Assembly (NCBI RefSeq): GCF_003688555.1
Contig: NZ_REFR01000002.1
Span: forward strand, 1-64,000
Length of the DNA: 64,000 bases
From: Eilatimonas milleporae
GTDB lineage: Bacteria; Pseudomonadota; Alphaproteobacteria; Sphingomonadales; Kordiimonadaceae
Direction: 5' to 3'
Part shown: in pieces, positions 34,601 to 43,113 of the stretch
Layout: each line of letters opens with the position of its first letter
Position numbering within the stretch: the stretch's first letter is position 1
Translations under genes and position numbers: made by a program
The notes under the pieces: model-generated
What the model was told of the DNA's origin: nothing
Databases searched by the model: none
Seen by the model: only the letters and a program-made list of their open reading frames with translations

Positions 34601-36496
34601 GATGTGATCGGTGTCGGCGACATGTCCGGAGACGTCTTCGGCAACGGCATGCTGCTGTCCAAGACGATTCGCCTGAAGGCGGCCTTCAACCATGTGCATA
34701 TTTTCATCGATCCCGACCCGCAGAATGCGGCGGCCCAATGGGATGAGCGCAAGCGTTTGTTCGAGACGCCGGGATCGACCTGGCAGGACTATGACGCGGC
34801 CCTTATTTCAAAAGGCGGGGGCGTCTTTTCCCGTACGGACAAGTTCATAGCGCTTAGCCCGGAAATACGGGCCTGGTTGCATGTGGAAGACGCACAATTG
34901 ACTCCGTCGGCCCTGGTCCACGCCATTTTGAAGGCGAAGGCCGACCTTTTGTGGTTCGGCGGGATCGGCACCTATGTCCGGGCGGAAGAGGAAAGCAATG
35001 CCCAGGTCGGTGACCGGGCCAATGATGCGTTGCGGATCACGGCCGATGAACTGCAGGTCAAGGCTGTCGGCGAAGGCGGCAATCTGGGCATGACACAACG
35101 TGCCCGTATCGCTTTTGCCCGCCGGGGCGGCCGCGTCAATACCGACTTTATCGACAATTCCGCGGGCGTCGATTGCTCGGACAAGGAAGTGAACATCAAG
35201 ATCCTGCTGTCGCTGGCGGAAAACCGCGGCAAGCTTACGCGCGACGAGCGGGACGTCCTCCTTGAAGAGATGACCGACGAAGTCTCCGACATCGTTCTGA
35301 GCGATAATTATTTGCAGACCCAAGCCATATCGCTTGCCCAAGACGGTGCCGTTTCGGAACGGGAATATCATCTCGGCCTGATCCGGGCCCTGGAACGGGA
35401 CAGCGATCTCGACCGTGAGATCGAAGTTCTGCCAAGCGACGAAGGCTTTGCCGAACTGGCTGCCGGCGACGCCGGGCTCAGCCGGCCGGAGCTGTCCACT
35501 TTGCTGGCCTACGCCAAAATGTCCCTGACCAGCGTTCTGACCCGCAGCAAGCTGATTGATAATCCGGTTCTGCGGCCGGAGCTTGAATGGGGGTTCCCAT
35601 CCGTTCTGCGCGAGCGTTTCCCGGACGAGATTGCCGACCACCGGCTGCGCCGCGAGATCATTGCCACCGTCCTTGCCAATGCGGTGATCAACTGGGGCGG
35701 GCTGAGCTTTGTCTACGAGATTCGCGAAGAAACCGGCCTGGGTGTCGAAGATATTGTCGCGGCCTTCGTCACCGTGCGCGAAGCGTTCGAGATGACACCC
35801 CGCTGGGAGGCGATCAATGCCCTGGATTATGACGTGCCGTCGGCCATCCAGCACGACATGCACCGGTCGCTGTCGGAATCGCTGAAAGCGCAGGTGCGCT
35901 GGATGCTGCGCAGTCTGCCGCGCCCCCTGGATATTTCCGCACTGGTGGAACGATACCGGCTGGCGGTACGGGCCCTGTTCGATATTGATGTCAAGGTATT
36001 AAGCGACCCGGCCCGCGAGGCTTTTGAAGAACGCCGGGAAATCTATAAGACAACCGGCGTGCCCCATGATCTGGCCACCTATGTCGCCGGGCTGGAGTTG
36101 TTCCGCTCGGCCTCCGACATTATTGTCGTCGCGGAAAAAACCGGCCGGTCGGTGGGCGATGTGGCGACGGTACATTTCGCACTCGCCGATCTGCTCGGCT
36201 TCGACTGGCTGCGCCAGCGCGCCGATCGCATTATACTGGATGACCACTGGGACCGACTGTCGATCCGCGCCGACCTGGAGGACCTGGAAGATCAGCAGCG
36301 TATCCTTGTCGAGGCGGTTTGCACCGCCGCTGGTAAGGACACCGATGTCAGCAAGGCGGTCAAGGCCTGGGCCAAGAAGGAAAAGACCCGTGTCATCCGG
36401 GCAAAGCGTCTGATCGACGACCTGACGGCCTCCGGGTCCCTGACACCGCCCAAACTCAGCTTTGCCAACCGGCGTCTGCGGTCCATTCTGCGGTAA
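31679..36496 (+). CDS. gdhB: NAD-specific glutamate dehydrogenase, 180-kDa class
   Basis: The 1,605-residue protein is of the large NAD-dependent glutamate dehydrogenase class found in Proteobacteria and Streptomyces, which deaminates glutamate to 2-oxoglutarate and ammonia for catabolism. An extended N-terminal regulatory region (1 to about 700) precedes the catalytic core. Key motifs: RGGPIARGGLRWSDRRE, VKNAVIVPQGAKGGFFAKR (substrate Lys), DKGTATFSDTAN, GVGDMSGDVFGNGML (NAD-binding), and the C-terminal tail unique to this class. The frame's GTG at 31679 has GGAGG about 9 bases upstream and gives the normal length; an ATG 30 bases later is possible. It is one of the largest genes here and carries no frameshift. 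Confidence 0.95.
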   Translation: MTRDEDHKRIMADLGRVAHERFAGEELESFLTFLDCFYPPQSPDDLLDQPVETLFSIAAAMWRAAAERVVGTPSLTILNPRGQEEGWSSRNTILMIVNNDMPFLVDSLTGALSLTLRQRLHMMHHPILPVVRDADGRRLPEETDEALSLRESYIYIEIDPQSDEEMLDHIRQTLLSVLSDVSAVVKDWKAMLAKIDETVASLTVNPPPVDQNEVDETIRFLRWLGDDHFTFLGFREYRFDVAAENFDFGRVERSGLGILRDTERYVLRDKDGLTPMSREIRHFLTQPEPLIITKANVKSSVHRVSHMDYVGVKIFDENGVAVGERRFVGLFTSLAYSQFAHDVPLLRHKVARIQERALFEKRSHAGKALSHVLETFPRDELFQISEALLYETAMGILQLIERPRPRAFVRRDEFERFVSALVYVPRENYHTGLRARVEQILCNAFNGEVSVYYAMLSDASLARWHFIIRTKPGAVPSVDEKDVNAQIAEAAQGWNDRLQLALTERGGEERGNKLFHIYKDRFSIAYREAFSPKQAAYDIDKLETISGKDEVGVDFYRHLDDGDGRYRLKLHHGQRMVPLSACMPILENMGFRALVQHSYQMVGSGQGHIHDFMLECARVCSLSLDELKPLVEALFLRVMSGVIENDRFNELTTLASIPWDRILVFRAYGKYLRQLGLGYTPTYMARCLGAHPDFAMKLWDLFQAQFDPDSVDEDRAEALAADIRVSLEAVSSLDEDRILRGYLNAIRATLRTNFYQTGVVEGKKPHALAFKIRSRDVEEAPLPRPYAEIWVYSPRVEGVHLRGGPIARGGLRWSDRREDFRTEILGLVKAQQVKNAVIVPQGAKGGFFAKRLPSPSKRKAFQDEGVAAYKTFIASLLSLTDNLKQDKVKPPLNVVRRDGDDPYLVVAADKGTATFSDTANALSQKAGFWLDDAFASGGSKGYDHKKMGITARGAWVSVQRHFREMGGNVQNDPIDVIGVGDMSGDVFGNGMLLSKTIRLKAAFNHVHIFIDPDPQNAAAQWDERKRLFETPGSTWQDYDAALISKGGGVFSRTDKFIALSPEIRAWLHVEDAQLTPSALVHAILKAKADLLWFGGIGTYVRAEEESNAQVGDRANDALRITADELQVKAVGEGGNLGMTQRARIAFARRGGRVNTDFIDNSAGVDCSDKEVNIKILLSLAENRGKLTRDERDVLLEEMTDEVSDIVLSDNYLQTQAISLAQDGAVSEREYHLGLIRALERDSDLDREIEVLPSDEGFAELAAGDAGLSRPELSTLLAYAKMSLTSVLTRSKLIDNPVLRPELEWGFPSVLRERFPDEIADHRLRREIIATVLANAVINWGGLSFVYEIREETGLGVEDIVAAFVTVREAFEMTPRWEAINALDYDVPSAIQHDMHRSLSESLKAQVRWMLRSLPRPLDISALVERYRLAVRALFDIDVKVLSDPAREAFEERREIYKTTGVPHDLATYVAGLELFRSASDIIVVAEKTGRSVGDVATVHFALADLLGFDWLRQRADRIILDDHWDRLSIRADLEDLEDQQRILVEAVCTAAGKDTDVSKAVKAWAKKEKTRVIRAKRLIDDLTASGSLTPPKLSFANRRLRSILR

Positions 36497-36501
36497 TGTC
36501 G

Positions 36502-36529
36502 CGCAAAGGCGGCTTTTGCCGCCTTTGCG
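36502..36529. terminator. Bidirectional terminator hairpin
   Basis: CGCAAAGGCGGC and GCCGCCTTTGCG form a perfect 12-bp stem with a TTTT loop, directly after the glutamate dehydrogenase stop and before the convergent pirin gene. It lacks a good T-run, so it may work with another factor or simply protect the 3' ends. Confidence 0.65.
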
Positions 36530-36599
36530 AAAAACGGTTCAACCGTTGACGTGCCCGGCGTTCCGTCATTGCAAGACGGGGCGCCCATACTCCCTGTGA

Positions 36600-37430
36600 T
36601 CAGGCGGCCGGGTTTAGGAAACGGCCGGCATTCCAGTCGTCAATGGTGGCAAGAATTTCTTCCCGCGTGTTCATGACGAAAGGTCCGTAGCGCGCCACCG
36701 GTTCCCGCGTTGGTGCGCCTGCGGCCAGGATAAAGCGGGTGTCCTTTTCCCCGGTCACGCGCAGGGTGTCGCCATCGCCGAGGATGGCAAGCATGCGCGG
36801 GCCGAAGGTTTGGCCCTTTATCTCCGCCTTGCCTGCAATGCCGTAGAGGAAAACGGTGTGGCCCGGTTGCACCGGCAGGATGGCCGTGCCGCCTGCGAGT
36901 GTTATGTCGGCATAAAGCGGCCGCACCGCAATATCGCGGACCGGTCCGGTTTTGCCGGCCAGGTCGCCGGCGATCAGCCGGGCTGAATAGCCGTCTCCGG
37001 CAATGACGGGAATGTCGGTGGCCGTGATGTCCTGATAGCGCGGCGTTTTCATCTTGTCCTTTGCCGGCAGATTGACCCAAAGCTGCATACCGTGCACGAG
37101 TGAGCCGTCCTCGACCGGCATTTCGGAATGGACCAGCCCACGGCCCGCCGTCATCCACTGCACACCGCCGGGTCCGATCACGCCGGCATTGCCCGACGTG
37201 TCCTTATGACCGATCCGGCCCGAGAACATATATGTTACCGTCTCAAAGCCACGGTGCGGATGCTCGGGAAAGCCGGCGCCGGTGCCCGGTTTCAGCTCAA
37301 ACTCGTCCAGCAGCAGAAACGGGTCCACAACCGACAGGTCCTGTCGTCCGATGGTACGGTGTACCGTGGCACCGACACCCTCGCTTTGCCTTTGCGCCCG
37401 CACCAGTTTTTCAATACTGCGATTGCTCAT
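36600..37430 (-). CDS. Pirin-family protein
   Basis: The 276-residue protein has the pirin bicupin signature: FPEHPHRGFETVTYMF with its metal-binding histidines, GGVQWMTAGRGLVHSEMP, and a C-terminal cupin half (GPFVMNTREEI). Bacterial pirins are metal-binding, some with quercetin 2,3-dioxygenase activity, others bind enzymes or regulators. It is 50 bp downstream of the glutathionyl-hydroquinone reductase gene and likely forms an operon with it, hinting at a shared role in quinone or flavonoid handling. Confidence 0.9.
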   Translation of the reverse strand: MSNRSIEKLVRAQRQSEGVGATVHRTIGRQDLSVVDPFLLLDEFELKPGTGAGFPEHPHRGFETVTYMFSGRIGHKDTSGNAGVIGPGGVQWMTAGRGLVHSEMPVEDGSLVHGMQLWVNLPAKDKMKTPRYQDITATDIPVIAGDGYSARLIAGDLAGKTGPVRDIAVRPLYADITLAGGTAILPVQPGHTVFLYGIAGKAEIKGQTFGPRMLAILGDGDTLRVTGEKDTRFILAAGAPTREPVARYGPFVMNTREEILATIDDWNAGRFLNPAA

Positions 37431-37480
37431 GGTTACTCTCCTTATCCTGTCGCCCGTCGGGCGATACGTGCCGGCCCGTT

Positions 37481-38437
37481 TCAGGCCGTCATCCCGTCCC
37501 GGCCATGCGGGAGGGTCAGGTCGCCACCGGTGCCCATCGGTACAATCCCGGTGGGGTTGATGGTGCGGTGGCTCGCATAATAGTGCCGTTTGATATGATC
37601 CATGTTGACGGTCCGGGCGATGCCGGGCGTCTGATAAATGTCCCGCGTATAGGCCCAGAGACTGGGATAGTCCTCCACGCGGCGCAGATTGGTCTTGAAA
37701 TGACCGTGATAGACCGGATCAAACCGCACCAGCGTCGTGAACAGGCGGATGTCCGCCTCCGTCAGTTGTGTGCCGACCAGAAAGCGCTGCGTTGACAGCC
37801 GCTCTTCCAGCCAGTCCAGCGTATCGAAGAGCGGGCCGAGCGCTTCCTCGTAAGCGGCCTGCGTGGTCGCGAAGCCGGCCTTGTAGACGCCGTTGTTGAC
37901 GGTGTCGTAAACCCGCTCGTTCACGGTATCGATTTCTTGCCGCAGGTCTTCGGGATAGAAATTTCCCGCCCTGGCGCCAAAGGAATCGAAGGCTGTGTTG
38001 AACATGCGAATGATATCGGACGATTCATTGTTGACGATGGTGTTCGTCTTCGTGTCCCAAAGCACGGGCACCGTCACCCGGCCCGAATAGTCCGGTTTGG
38101 CGCGGGTATACAGTTCGTGATGATACCGTGTGCCGTTGACAGTGTCTCCGGTGCTGCCCTCGCCGGTATCGTAGGTCCAGCCATGTTCCAGCATAATGGG
38201 GCTGACGGCGGACACACCGATCATGTCTTCCAGACCCTTCAACGCGCGCACGATCAGTGTGCGGTGCGCCCATGGGCAGGCATAGGACACATACAGATGG
38301 TATCGCCCCGGTGCCGCCTCGAAGCCCTCTTCGCCAAGCTGATGGCGAAATTGCGAGTCCCTGCGCACGAAACGGCCACCGGTGGAGGCCGTGTCGTACC
38401 ATTCGTCGCGCCAGGTGCCATCGACCAGAAGTCCCAT
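37481..38437 (-). CDS. Glutathionyl-hydroquinone reductase (YqjG/Xi-class GST)
   Basis: A 318-residue Xi-class GST. The catalytic Cys lies in VSYACPWAHRTLIVRALKG; VPVLWDTKTNTIVNNESS and the C-terminal domain FVRF-like region (LFTTLVRFDPVYHGHFK) match the family. These enzymes reduce glutathionyl-hydroquinones to free hydroquinones using glutathione. The ATG at 38437 is preceded by AAGGAG; the frame upstream is out of family. It is the middle gene of LysR, this enzyme, pirin on the minus strand. Confidence 0.92.
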   Translation of the reverse strand: MGLLVDGTWRDEWYDTASTGGRFVRRDSQFRHQLGEEGFEAAPGRYHLYVSYACPWAHRTLIVRALKGLEDMIGVSAVSPIMLEHGWTYDTGEGSTGDTVNGTRYHHELYTRAKPDYSGRVTVPVLWDTKTNTIVNNESSDIIRMFNTAFDSFGARAGNFYPEDLRQEIDTVNERVYDTVNNGVYKAGFATTQAAYEEALGPLFDTLDWLEERLSTQRFLVGTQLTEADIRLFTTLVRFDPVYHGHFKTNLRRVEDYPSLWAYTRDIYQTPGIARTVNMDHIKRHYYASHRTINPTGIVPMGTGGDLTLPHGRDGMTA

Positions 38438-38603
38438 ATCCTTCTCCTTTGTGTCTGTTGGCGGGCATCTGCCGGTGCCGCCGGTCTGTCGGAGAAGATA
38501 GGGTGGCGTGCCATGTGCAGCTAGACACCGGGAAACCAAGGGTGTGTTGCGTTCCCCGCAACGACCGCAAGCCCAAGCTCAAAGGCTTTTCATATCAGGG
38601 CTG

Positions 38604-39512
38604 TCAGAGACCTTGCCGGTGGGATGGGTCGGCAAACCAGTTGATCAGGAAATCGATCAGCCTGCGGACCTTGGCGGGCAAATGCCGCCGTTCCGGGAAC
38701 ATGGCGTAAAGTGCGCCGTCACCGGGTCTGCTGTCACTCAGAATTTCGGTTAACCGGCCATCCGTCAGAGCGTCGGCAACAAAAAACCGTGGCAGGCGGG
38801 CCACGCCCAGCCCGTTGATAGCCGCACTTGCCTGAAGTTTGCCGGAGTTTGTGACCAGAAAGCCGTCGGGGCGAACCGTTTCCTCACGGCCGGCCACCAT
38901 GAAACTCCATTCGTTTTGCACCGTCTTGTTGGCATAGAAGACCGCCCTGTGGTTCGTTGCGAAATCCTGCGGTGTCACCGGCACGCCGTGTTGTTTCAAA
39001 TAAGCGGGACTGGCGACGGTCACGAAGGAGATGGGCGCAATCTTGCGGGCGATCAGGCTGGTATCGTGAAGTTCTGTCGCGATACGCAGGCCAACATCAT
39101 AGCCTGCGCCGACAATATCGACCCGTTCATCCTTGAGGTCGATATCCATTTTCAGCTTTGGGTTTTCGTCCATGAAACGGCAGAGCGCTTCACCCAGGCA
39201 CAGGTCGGTGAAGGATTGTGGCGCCGTAAGCCGTAACCGTCCCACAAGCGGACCGTCCGCAGTGTTCAGACTTTGCCGTGCATCTTCCACATCGTCCAGA
39301 ATACGGACGGCCCGTTCGTAAAACTGCTGGCCTTCGTCGGTCGGTGTCACACCACGGGTCGTGCGGGTGAGAAGCCGGACTTCCAGATCCTCCTCCAATG
39401 CGGCAAGACGCCGGGATACGACGGATTTCGTCACATGCAGCATCTGCGCCGCACGTGTCAGGTTGCCGGCTTCAACGGCGCGGCAATAGGTTTCCAGAGC
39501 GATCAGATCCAT
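38604..39512 (-). CDS. LysR-family regulator (upstream of quinone reductase)
   Basis: A 302-residue LysR protein. Its N-terminus has the helix-turn-helix AVEAGNLTRAAQMLHVTKSVVSRRL and the linker LEEDLEVRLLTRTTRG. The effector domain contains DVGLRIATEL, as in the large AaeR/DsdC-like LysR group. It precedes the glutathionyl-hydroquinone reductase and pirin genes on the same strand by 166 bp and may regulate them, which is unusual as most LysR genes are divergent from their target. Inducer unknown. Confidence 0.88.
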   Translation of the reverse strand: MDLIALETYCRAVEAGNLTRAAQMLHVTKSVVSRRLAALEEDLEVRLLTRTTRGVTPTDEGQQFYERAVRILDDVEDARQSLNTADGPLVGRLRLTAPQSFTDLCLGEALCRFMDENPKLKMDIDLKDERVDIVGAGYDVGLRIATELHDTSLIARKIAPISFVTVASPAYLKQHGVPVTPQDFATNHRAVFYANKTVQNEWSFMVAGREETVRPDGFLVTNSGKLQASAAINGLGVARLPRFFVADALTDGRLTEILSDSRPGDGALYAMFPERRHLPAKVRRLIDFLINWFADPSHRQGL

Positions 39513-39590
39513 CGGCGCTTCCTCCAGAATACAATGCCAGCCCCCGCAAAATGCGATTCTGGTGTCCCCAGCGCAATGCTTTTCCGGATA

Positions 39591-39626
39591 TTAAAAGCCC
39601 TCCGCTGCGGTCTTGCAGCGGAGGGC
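39591..39626 (-). terminator. Rho-independent terminator of infC
   Basis: A perfect 12-bp stem (GCCCTCCGCTGC/GCAGCGGAGGGC with a 6-nt loop, 39597-39626) is followed on the minus strand by TTTTAA, 30 bases after the infC stop. It separates infC from the downstream LysR gene. Confidence 0.88.
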
Positions 39627-39655
39627 CTGTTTGATCGAGCGTGCGGATTTGGCGC

Positions 39656-40192
39656 TTATTTCGGTGCCACGACCATGATCATCTGCCGGCCTTCCATCTT
39701 GGGCCGGGCTTCGATCTTGGCGGTTTCCTCCACATCCGCGACAACGCGACTGAGCACATCGGCACCCAGATCCTGGTGCGCCATTTCCCGGCCCCGGAAA
39801 CGGATGGTGATTTTCACCTTGTCCCCTTCGTCGATGAACTGATGAATCTTCTTCATCTTCACATTGTAGTCGTGGACATCGATGCCGGGACGCATCTTGA
39901 TTTCCTTGACGTCCTGGGTCTTCTGCTTCTTGCGGGCGGCGTTCGCCTTTTTCTGCTGCTCGTACTTGAACTTGCCATAGTCGAGGATTTTACAGACGGG
40001 CGGTTCGGCGTTGGGCGATATCTCGACAAGGTCGAGTCCGGCTTGACGCGCCAGCTCCATGCCCTTTTCCACGGTCACGACACCATGGTTTTCGCCTTCG
40101 GCTCCAATCAGGCGGATCTGGGGTACCCGGATCCGGTCATTCACACGCGGGCCTTCAATTGTGGGGGGCCCGGCAAAGCGTCCTCTACGTAT
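39656..40192 (-). CDS. infC: Translation initiation factor IF-3, ATA start
   Basis: A 178-residue IF-3, which binds the 30S subunit and proofreads start-codon and initiator tRNA choice. The N-domain includes [18 protein letters not shown], and the C-domain has [18 protein letters not shown]-like text and [10 protein letters not shown]. Family alignment shows the protein must begin upstream of the GTG at 40144: the codons for [16 protein letters not shown] precede it in frame. The only codon at the expected place is ATA (40192), 7 bases after AAGGAG. Other bacteria use ATT, ATC or ATA for infC, allowing self-regulation. It follows thrS by 130 bp. Confidence 0.92.
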   Translation of the reverse strand: MRRGRFAGPPTIEGPRVNDRIRVPQIRLIGAEGENHGVVTVEKGMELARQAGLDLVEISPNAEPPVCKILDYGKFKYEQQKKANAARKKQKTQDVKEIKMRPGIDVHDYNVKMKKIHQFIDEGDKVKITIRFRGREMAHQDLGADVLSRVVADVEETAKIEARPKMEGRQMIMVVAPK

Positions 40193-40235
40193 GGTCAGTC
40201 TCCTTACTTCGGTTTCCGTTTTTCAGTTGCAAACC

Positions 40236-40257
40236 GGCCGGGCGCGACCGCCCGGCC
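40236..40257. promoter_or_regulatory. GC-rich hairpin in the thrS-infC gap
   Basis: GGCCGGGCG and CGCCCGGCC pair perfectly over 9 bp with a 4-nt loop. It lies 40 bases upstream of the infC start and downstream of the thrS stop. Without a T-run it is not a standard terminator; it might stabilise or attenuate the shared message. Confidence 0.5.
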
Positions 40258-40322
40258 TTGTTACATAACTATCAATATAGCCGTTTCACAGCCGTTTGGC
40301 GAGTCAGCCTGAGGCCGCGTTT

Positions 40323-42317
40323 TCATGCAGCGGGCGTCGACGACGGCACGCGGGCCTCGTCCACCAGCGCGGCGATGGCATCTTCCAGCGGCATAACCGT
40401 CTGATCCTTCGTGCCAAGCCGCCGCACGCTGACACGGCCTTCCTCGGCCTCGCGTTTGCCGACCACGAGGATCGCGGGGACCTTGGCATGGCTGTGTTCG
40501 CGGACCTTGTAGTTGATCTTTTCATTGCGCACGTCGAGCTTCACCCTCAGTCCGGCGGTCTTGGCCTGCGCGCAGACCTGTTCGGCATAGGCATCCGCAT
40601 CGGAGGTGATGGTCGTCACCACGGCCTGCGTCGGCGCGAGCCACAGCGGCAATCGCCCGGCATAATGCTCGATCATAATACCGATAAAGCGCTCCAGCGT
40701 GCCGAGGATCGCGCGGTGCAGCATGACAGGCCGGTGCCGTTCACCATCCTCGGCGATATAGCTGGCATCAAGCCGTTCCGGCAGCACGAAATCCAGTTGC
40801 AGGGTGCCGCACTGCCATGTACGCCCGATCGCATCGGACAGGTGAAACTCAAGCTTCGGTCCGTAAAACGCGCCTTCGCCGGGGGTGACTTCATACTCAA
40901 GCCCGGCGGCGACCAGCGCATCCTCAAGGCCCTTTTCCGCCTTGTCCCATACGGCGTCCTCGCCGGCCCGGACATCCGGTCTGGTGGCAAGCTTGACCTG
41001 TACGTCGTCAAAGCCCAGATCCTTGTAAACGCTGATCAGCAGCTGACAGAAAGCGACGCTTTCGCTCGTCACCTGATCCTCGCGGCAGAAGATATGCGCA
41101 TCATCCTGCGTCATCTGCCGTACGCGCATCAGACCGTGCAGTGCACCATGCGCCTCATTCCGGTGGCAGCAGCCGAATTCGGCAAGCCTGAGCGGCAGGT
41201 CGCGGTAGCTTTTGATGCCCTGTTTGAAAATCTGCACATGCGCCGGGCAGTTCATCGGTTTCAACGCCATGAGCCGGCTGTCGCCCGACAGAACGGGGGC
41301 GTCCTCGTCCGTGGACGGCACTTCGTCCGGCACGACGAACATGTTTTCGCGGAACTTGGACCAGTGGCCCGACTGTTCCCAGAATTTGCTGTCCAGCAAT
41401 TGCGGGGTCTTCACCTCGCGGTAGCCGGCGCCTGCCAGACGCATGCGGATATAATTTTCCAGTGCCAGCCAGACGGTGTAGCCGTTCGGGTGCCAGAAGA
41501 CGGAACCCTGTGCCTCTTCCTGAAGGTGGAACAGGTCCATCTCGCGGCCCAGCTTGCGGTGGTCGCGCTTGGCGGCCTCTTCCAGCCGGTGGAGATAGGC
41601 TTTCAGTTCCTTCCTGTCACGCCAGGCGGTGCCGTAAATGCGGGTCAGCATTTCGTTGCGTGCGTCGCCCCGCCAATAGGCACCGGCCACCTTCATCAGC
41701 TTGAAGGCCGTGCCCAGCTTGCCGGTGGACGGCAGGTGCGGGCCACGGCACAGATCCTTCCAGTCCCCCTGCCGGTAAACGGTGATCGGTTCACCCTCCG
41801 GCAGGTCGGCGATAATCTCGGCCTTGTATATCTCGCCGATGGACTTGAAATGGTCGATGGCCTCGTTCCGGTCCCACACCTCGCGGGTGATGGCTTCGTC
41901 CCGCTCGACAATTTCATGCATGCGGGCTTCGATCACGGCAAGGTCATCCTCGGTAAAGGGCTCGTCGCGGGCGAAGTCGTAATAGAAGCCATCTTCGATA
42001 TTGGGGCCGATGGTGACCTGCGTGCCGGGGAACAGCTCCTGTACCGCCTCGGCCAGCACGTGGGCGGCGTCATGGCGCAGCAGGTCCAGCGCGCCTTCAT
42101 CCTTGGACGTCATGATCGCCACATCGGCGTCGAAATCGATTTCACGCTTCAGGTCCCACAGGGCGCCGTTCACATAGATGGCCAGCGCCGCCTTGACCAG
42201 ACCGGGGCCGATATCCCCGGCCAGCCGCAGCCCCGTCACCGGACCGTCAAACGTGCGCACGCTGCCGTCGGGCAGGGTGAGACTGACGGGTTTTTTTACG
42301 GGTGCGGGATCGTTCAT
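40323..42317 (-). CDS. thrS: Threonyl-tRNA synthetase
   Basis: A 664-residue class II synthetase that charges tRNA-Thr. Domains in order: TGS domain (about 13-75), editing (SAD) domain ([11 protein letters not shown]...) around 90-200, the catalytic core (motif 2 in [20 protein letters not shown], motif 3 [14 protein letters not shown]), and the anticodon domain from about 560 ([12 protein letters not shown]). The zinc-binding Cys lies in [12 protein letters not shown]. The length is as expected and the operon with infC is conserved in many bacteria. The start is the ATG at 42317. Confidence 0.96.
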   Translation of the reverse strand: MNDPAPVKKPVSLTLPDGSVRTFDGPVTGLRLAGDIGPGLVKAALAIYVNGALWDLKREIDFDADVAIMTSKDEGALDLLRHDAAHVLAEAVQELFPGTQVTIGPNIEDGFYYDFARDEPFTEDDLAVIEARMHEIVERDEAITREVWDRNEAIDHFKSIGEIYKAEIIADLPEGEPITVYRQGDWKDLCRGPHLPSTGKLGTAFKLMKVAGAYWRGDARNEMLTRIYGTAWRDRKELKAYLHRLEEAAKRDHRKLGREMDLFHLQEEAQGSVFWHPNGYTVWLALENYIRMRLAGAGYREVKTPQLLDSKFWEQSGHWSKFRENMFVVPDEVPSTDEDAPVLSGDSRLMALKPMNCPAHVQIFKQGIKSYRDLPLRLAEFGCCHRNEAHGALHGLMRVRQMTQDDAHIFCREDQVTSESVAFCQLLISVYKDLGFDDVQVKLATRPDVRAGEDAVWDKAEKGLEDALVAAGLEYEVTPGEGAFYGPKLEFHLSDAIGRTWQCGTLQLDFVLPERLDASYIAEDGERHRPVMLHRAILGTLERFIGIMIEHYAGRLPLWLAPTQAVVTTITSDADAYAEQVCAQAKTAGLRVKLDVRNEKINYKVREHSHAKVPAILVVGKREAEEGRVSVRRLGTKDQTVMPLEDAIAALVDEARVPSSTPAA

Positions 42318-42452
42318 CGGTTCATGGGTCCTAATGGGTGTTCACAACGGCCTGAATCACAATTGTCGTGCATACAGATAAGCGCAGGTAATGGGGGCTG
42401 GGGACAGAGTCAAGGCAGAGCCGGCATTTAGCCCGCAAGGCCCTTAAAATTT

Positions 42453-42482
42453 CGGGCGGTCCTGTTGCGCTGGGACCGCCCG
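42453..42482 (-). terminator. Hairpin terminator of the VOC gene
   Basis: CGGGCGGTCC and GGACCGCCCG form a perfect 10-bp stem with a 10-nt loop just past the VOC gene's stop on the minus strand, followed by AATTTTAA. It separates this gene from the downstream thrS-infC transcript. Confidence 0.7.
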
Positions 42483-42522
42483 GTTGATCTGGCCCGTATC
42501 GGTTTGTTTATGCGAAGCGACA

Positions 42523-43080
42523 TTAGGGCGTGCTTTTCACGTGCCGATCGACGGTGTCATAGGCTGATAAGGGCGTGAGAAATTCGATCATGTTGCCATT
42601 ATTGTCGCGAATGAAAATAAGCCGCCGCCCGGATGCGGGGAAGCTGGTGGGCGGCACCAAAAGTACCACGCCGCGCCGCTCAAGTTCCGTTGCCACCGCA
42701 TCCACATCAGCAGCCAGAAAAGCCAGATGACCGAAACCCCTATCGGATAGGGCTGTGCCCAGATCAGGTGGCGTTTGACGTTCCTGAAACGCTTTGGGTG
42801 TGCCGACCACTTCAATGACAAAGCCGTTTAACGCCATATAGGCCAGGCGGGTATCGGCAAAGTCCGGCACGGTCCACTCGTGAATCACGCGAAAGCCCAG
42901 TATCTCCTCGTACCAAGCCAGGGTGCCCTCATAATCGCCTGTTGAGATCATGACATGTTCAGCGCGAATTTGCGCCAAAGGATCCGGCCGCATTGAGCTT
43001 TCGCCTGTCGCTGTGGCGCTGGTGACGAGCCAAAGCATCAGTGATATTCCAAGTGTGATTGTCTTCGATAAAGATATCAT
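42523..43080 (-). CDS. Exported VOC/glyoxalase-family protein
   Basis: A 185-residue protein with a signal peptide (TLGISLMLWLVTSATATG) and one vicinal-oxygen-chelate (glyoxalase/dioxygenase-like) domain. It has AEHVMISTGDYEGTLAWYEEILGFRV, then GFGHLAFLAADVDAVATELERRG and FIRDNNGNMIEFL. The predicted metal ligands are His, His and Glu. A periplasmic location is unusual for this family. It lies 33 bp downstream of the aldo/keto reductase gene and on the same strand, so the two likely form an operon. Confidence 0.82.
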   Translation of the reverse strand: MISLSKTITLGISLMLWLVTSATATGESSMRPDPLAQIRAEHVMISTGDYEGTLAWYEEILGFRVIHEWTVPDFADTRLAYMALNGFVIEVVGTPKAFQERQTPPDLGTALSDRGFGHLAFLAADVDAVATELERRGVVLLVPPTSFPASGRRLIFIRDNNGNMIEFLTPLSAYDTVDRHVKSTP

Positions 43081-43113
43081 TCCAGATCTCCAAGACTGGC
43101 TTTTGGCTGTGGC

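Noticed and set aside
33107-34738. 543-codon minus frame within the glutamate dehydrogenase gene
   Set aside because: It overlaps the conserved catalytic region and reads as a shadow frame without family motifs.
40236-40257. Standard terminator for thrS
   Set aside because: The hairpin has no T-run on either strand, so I list it only as a hairpin of unknown function.
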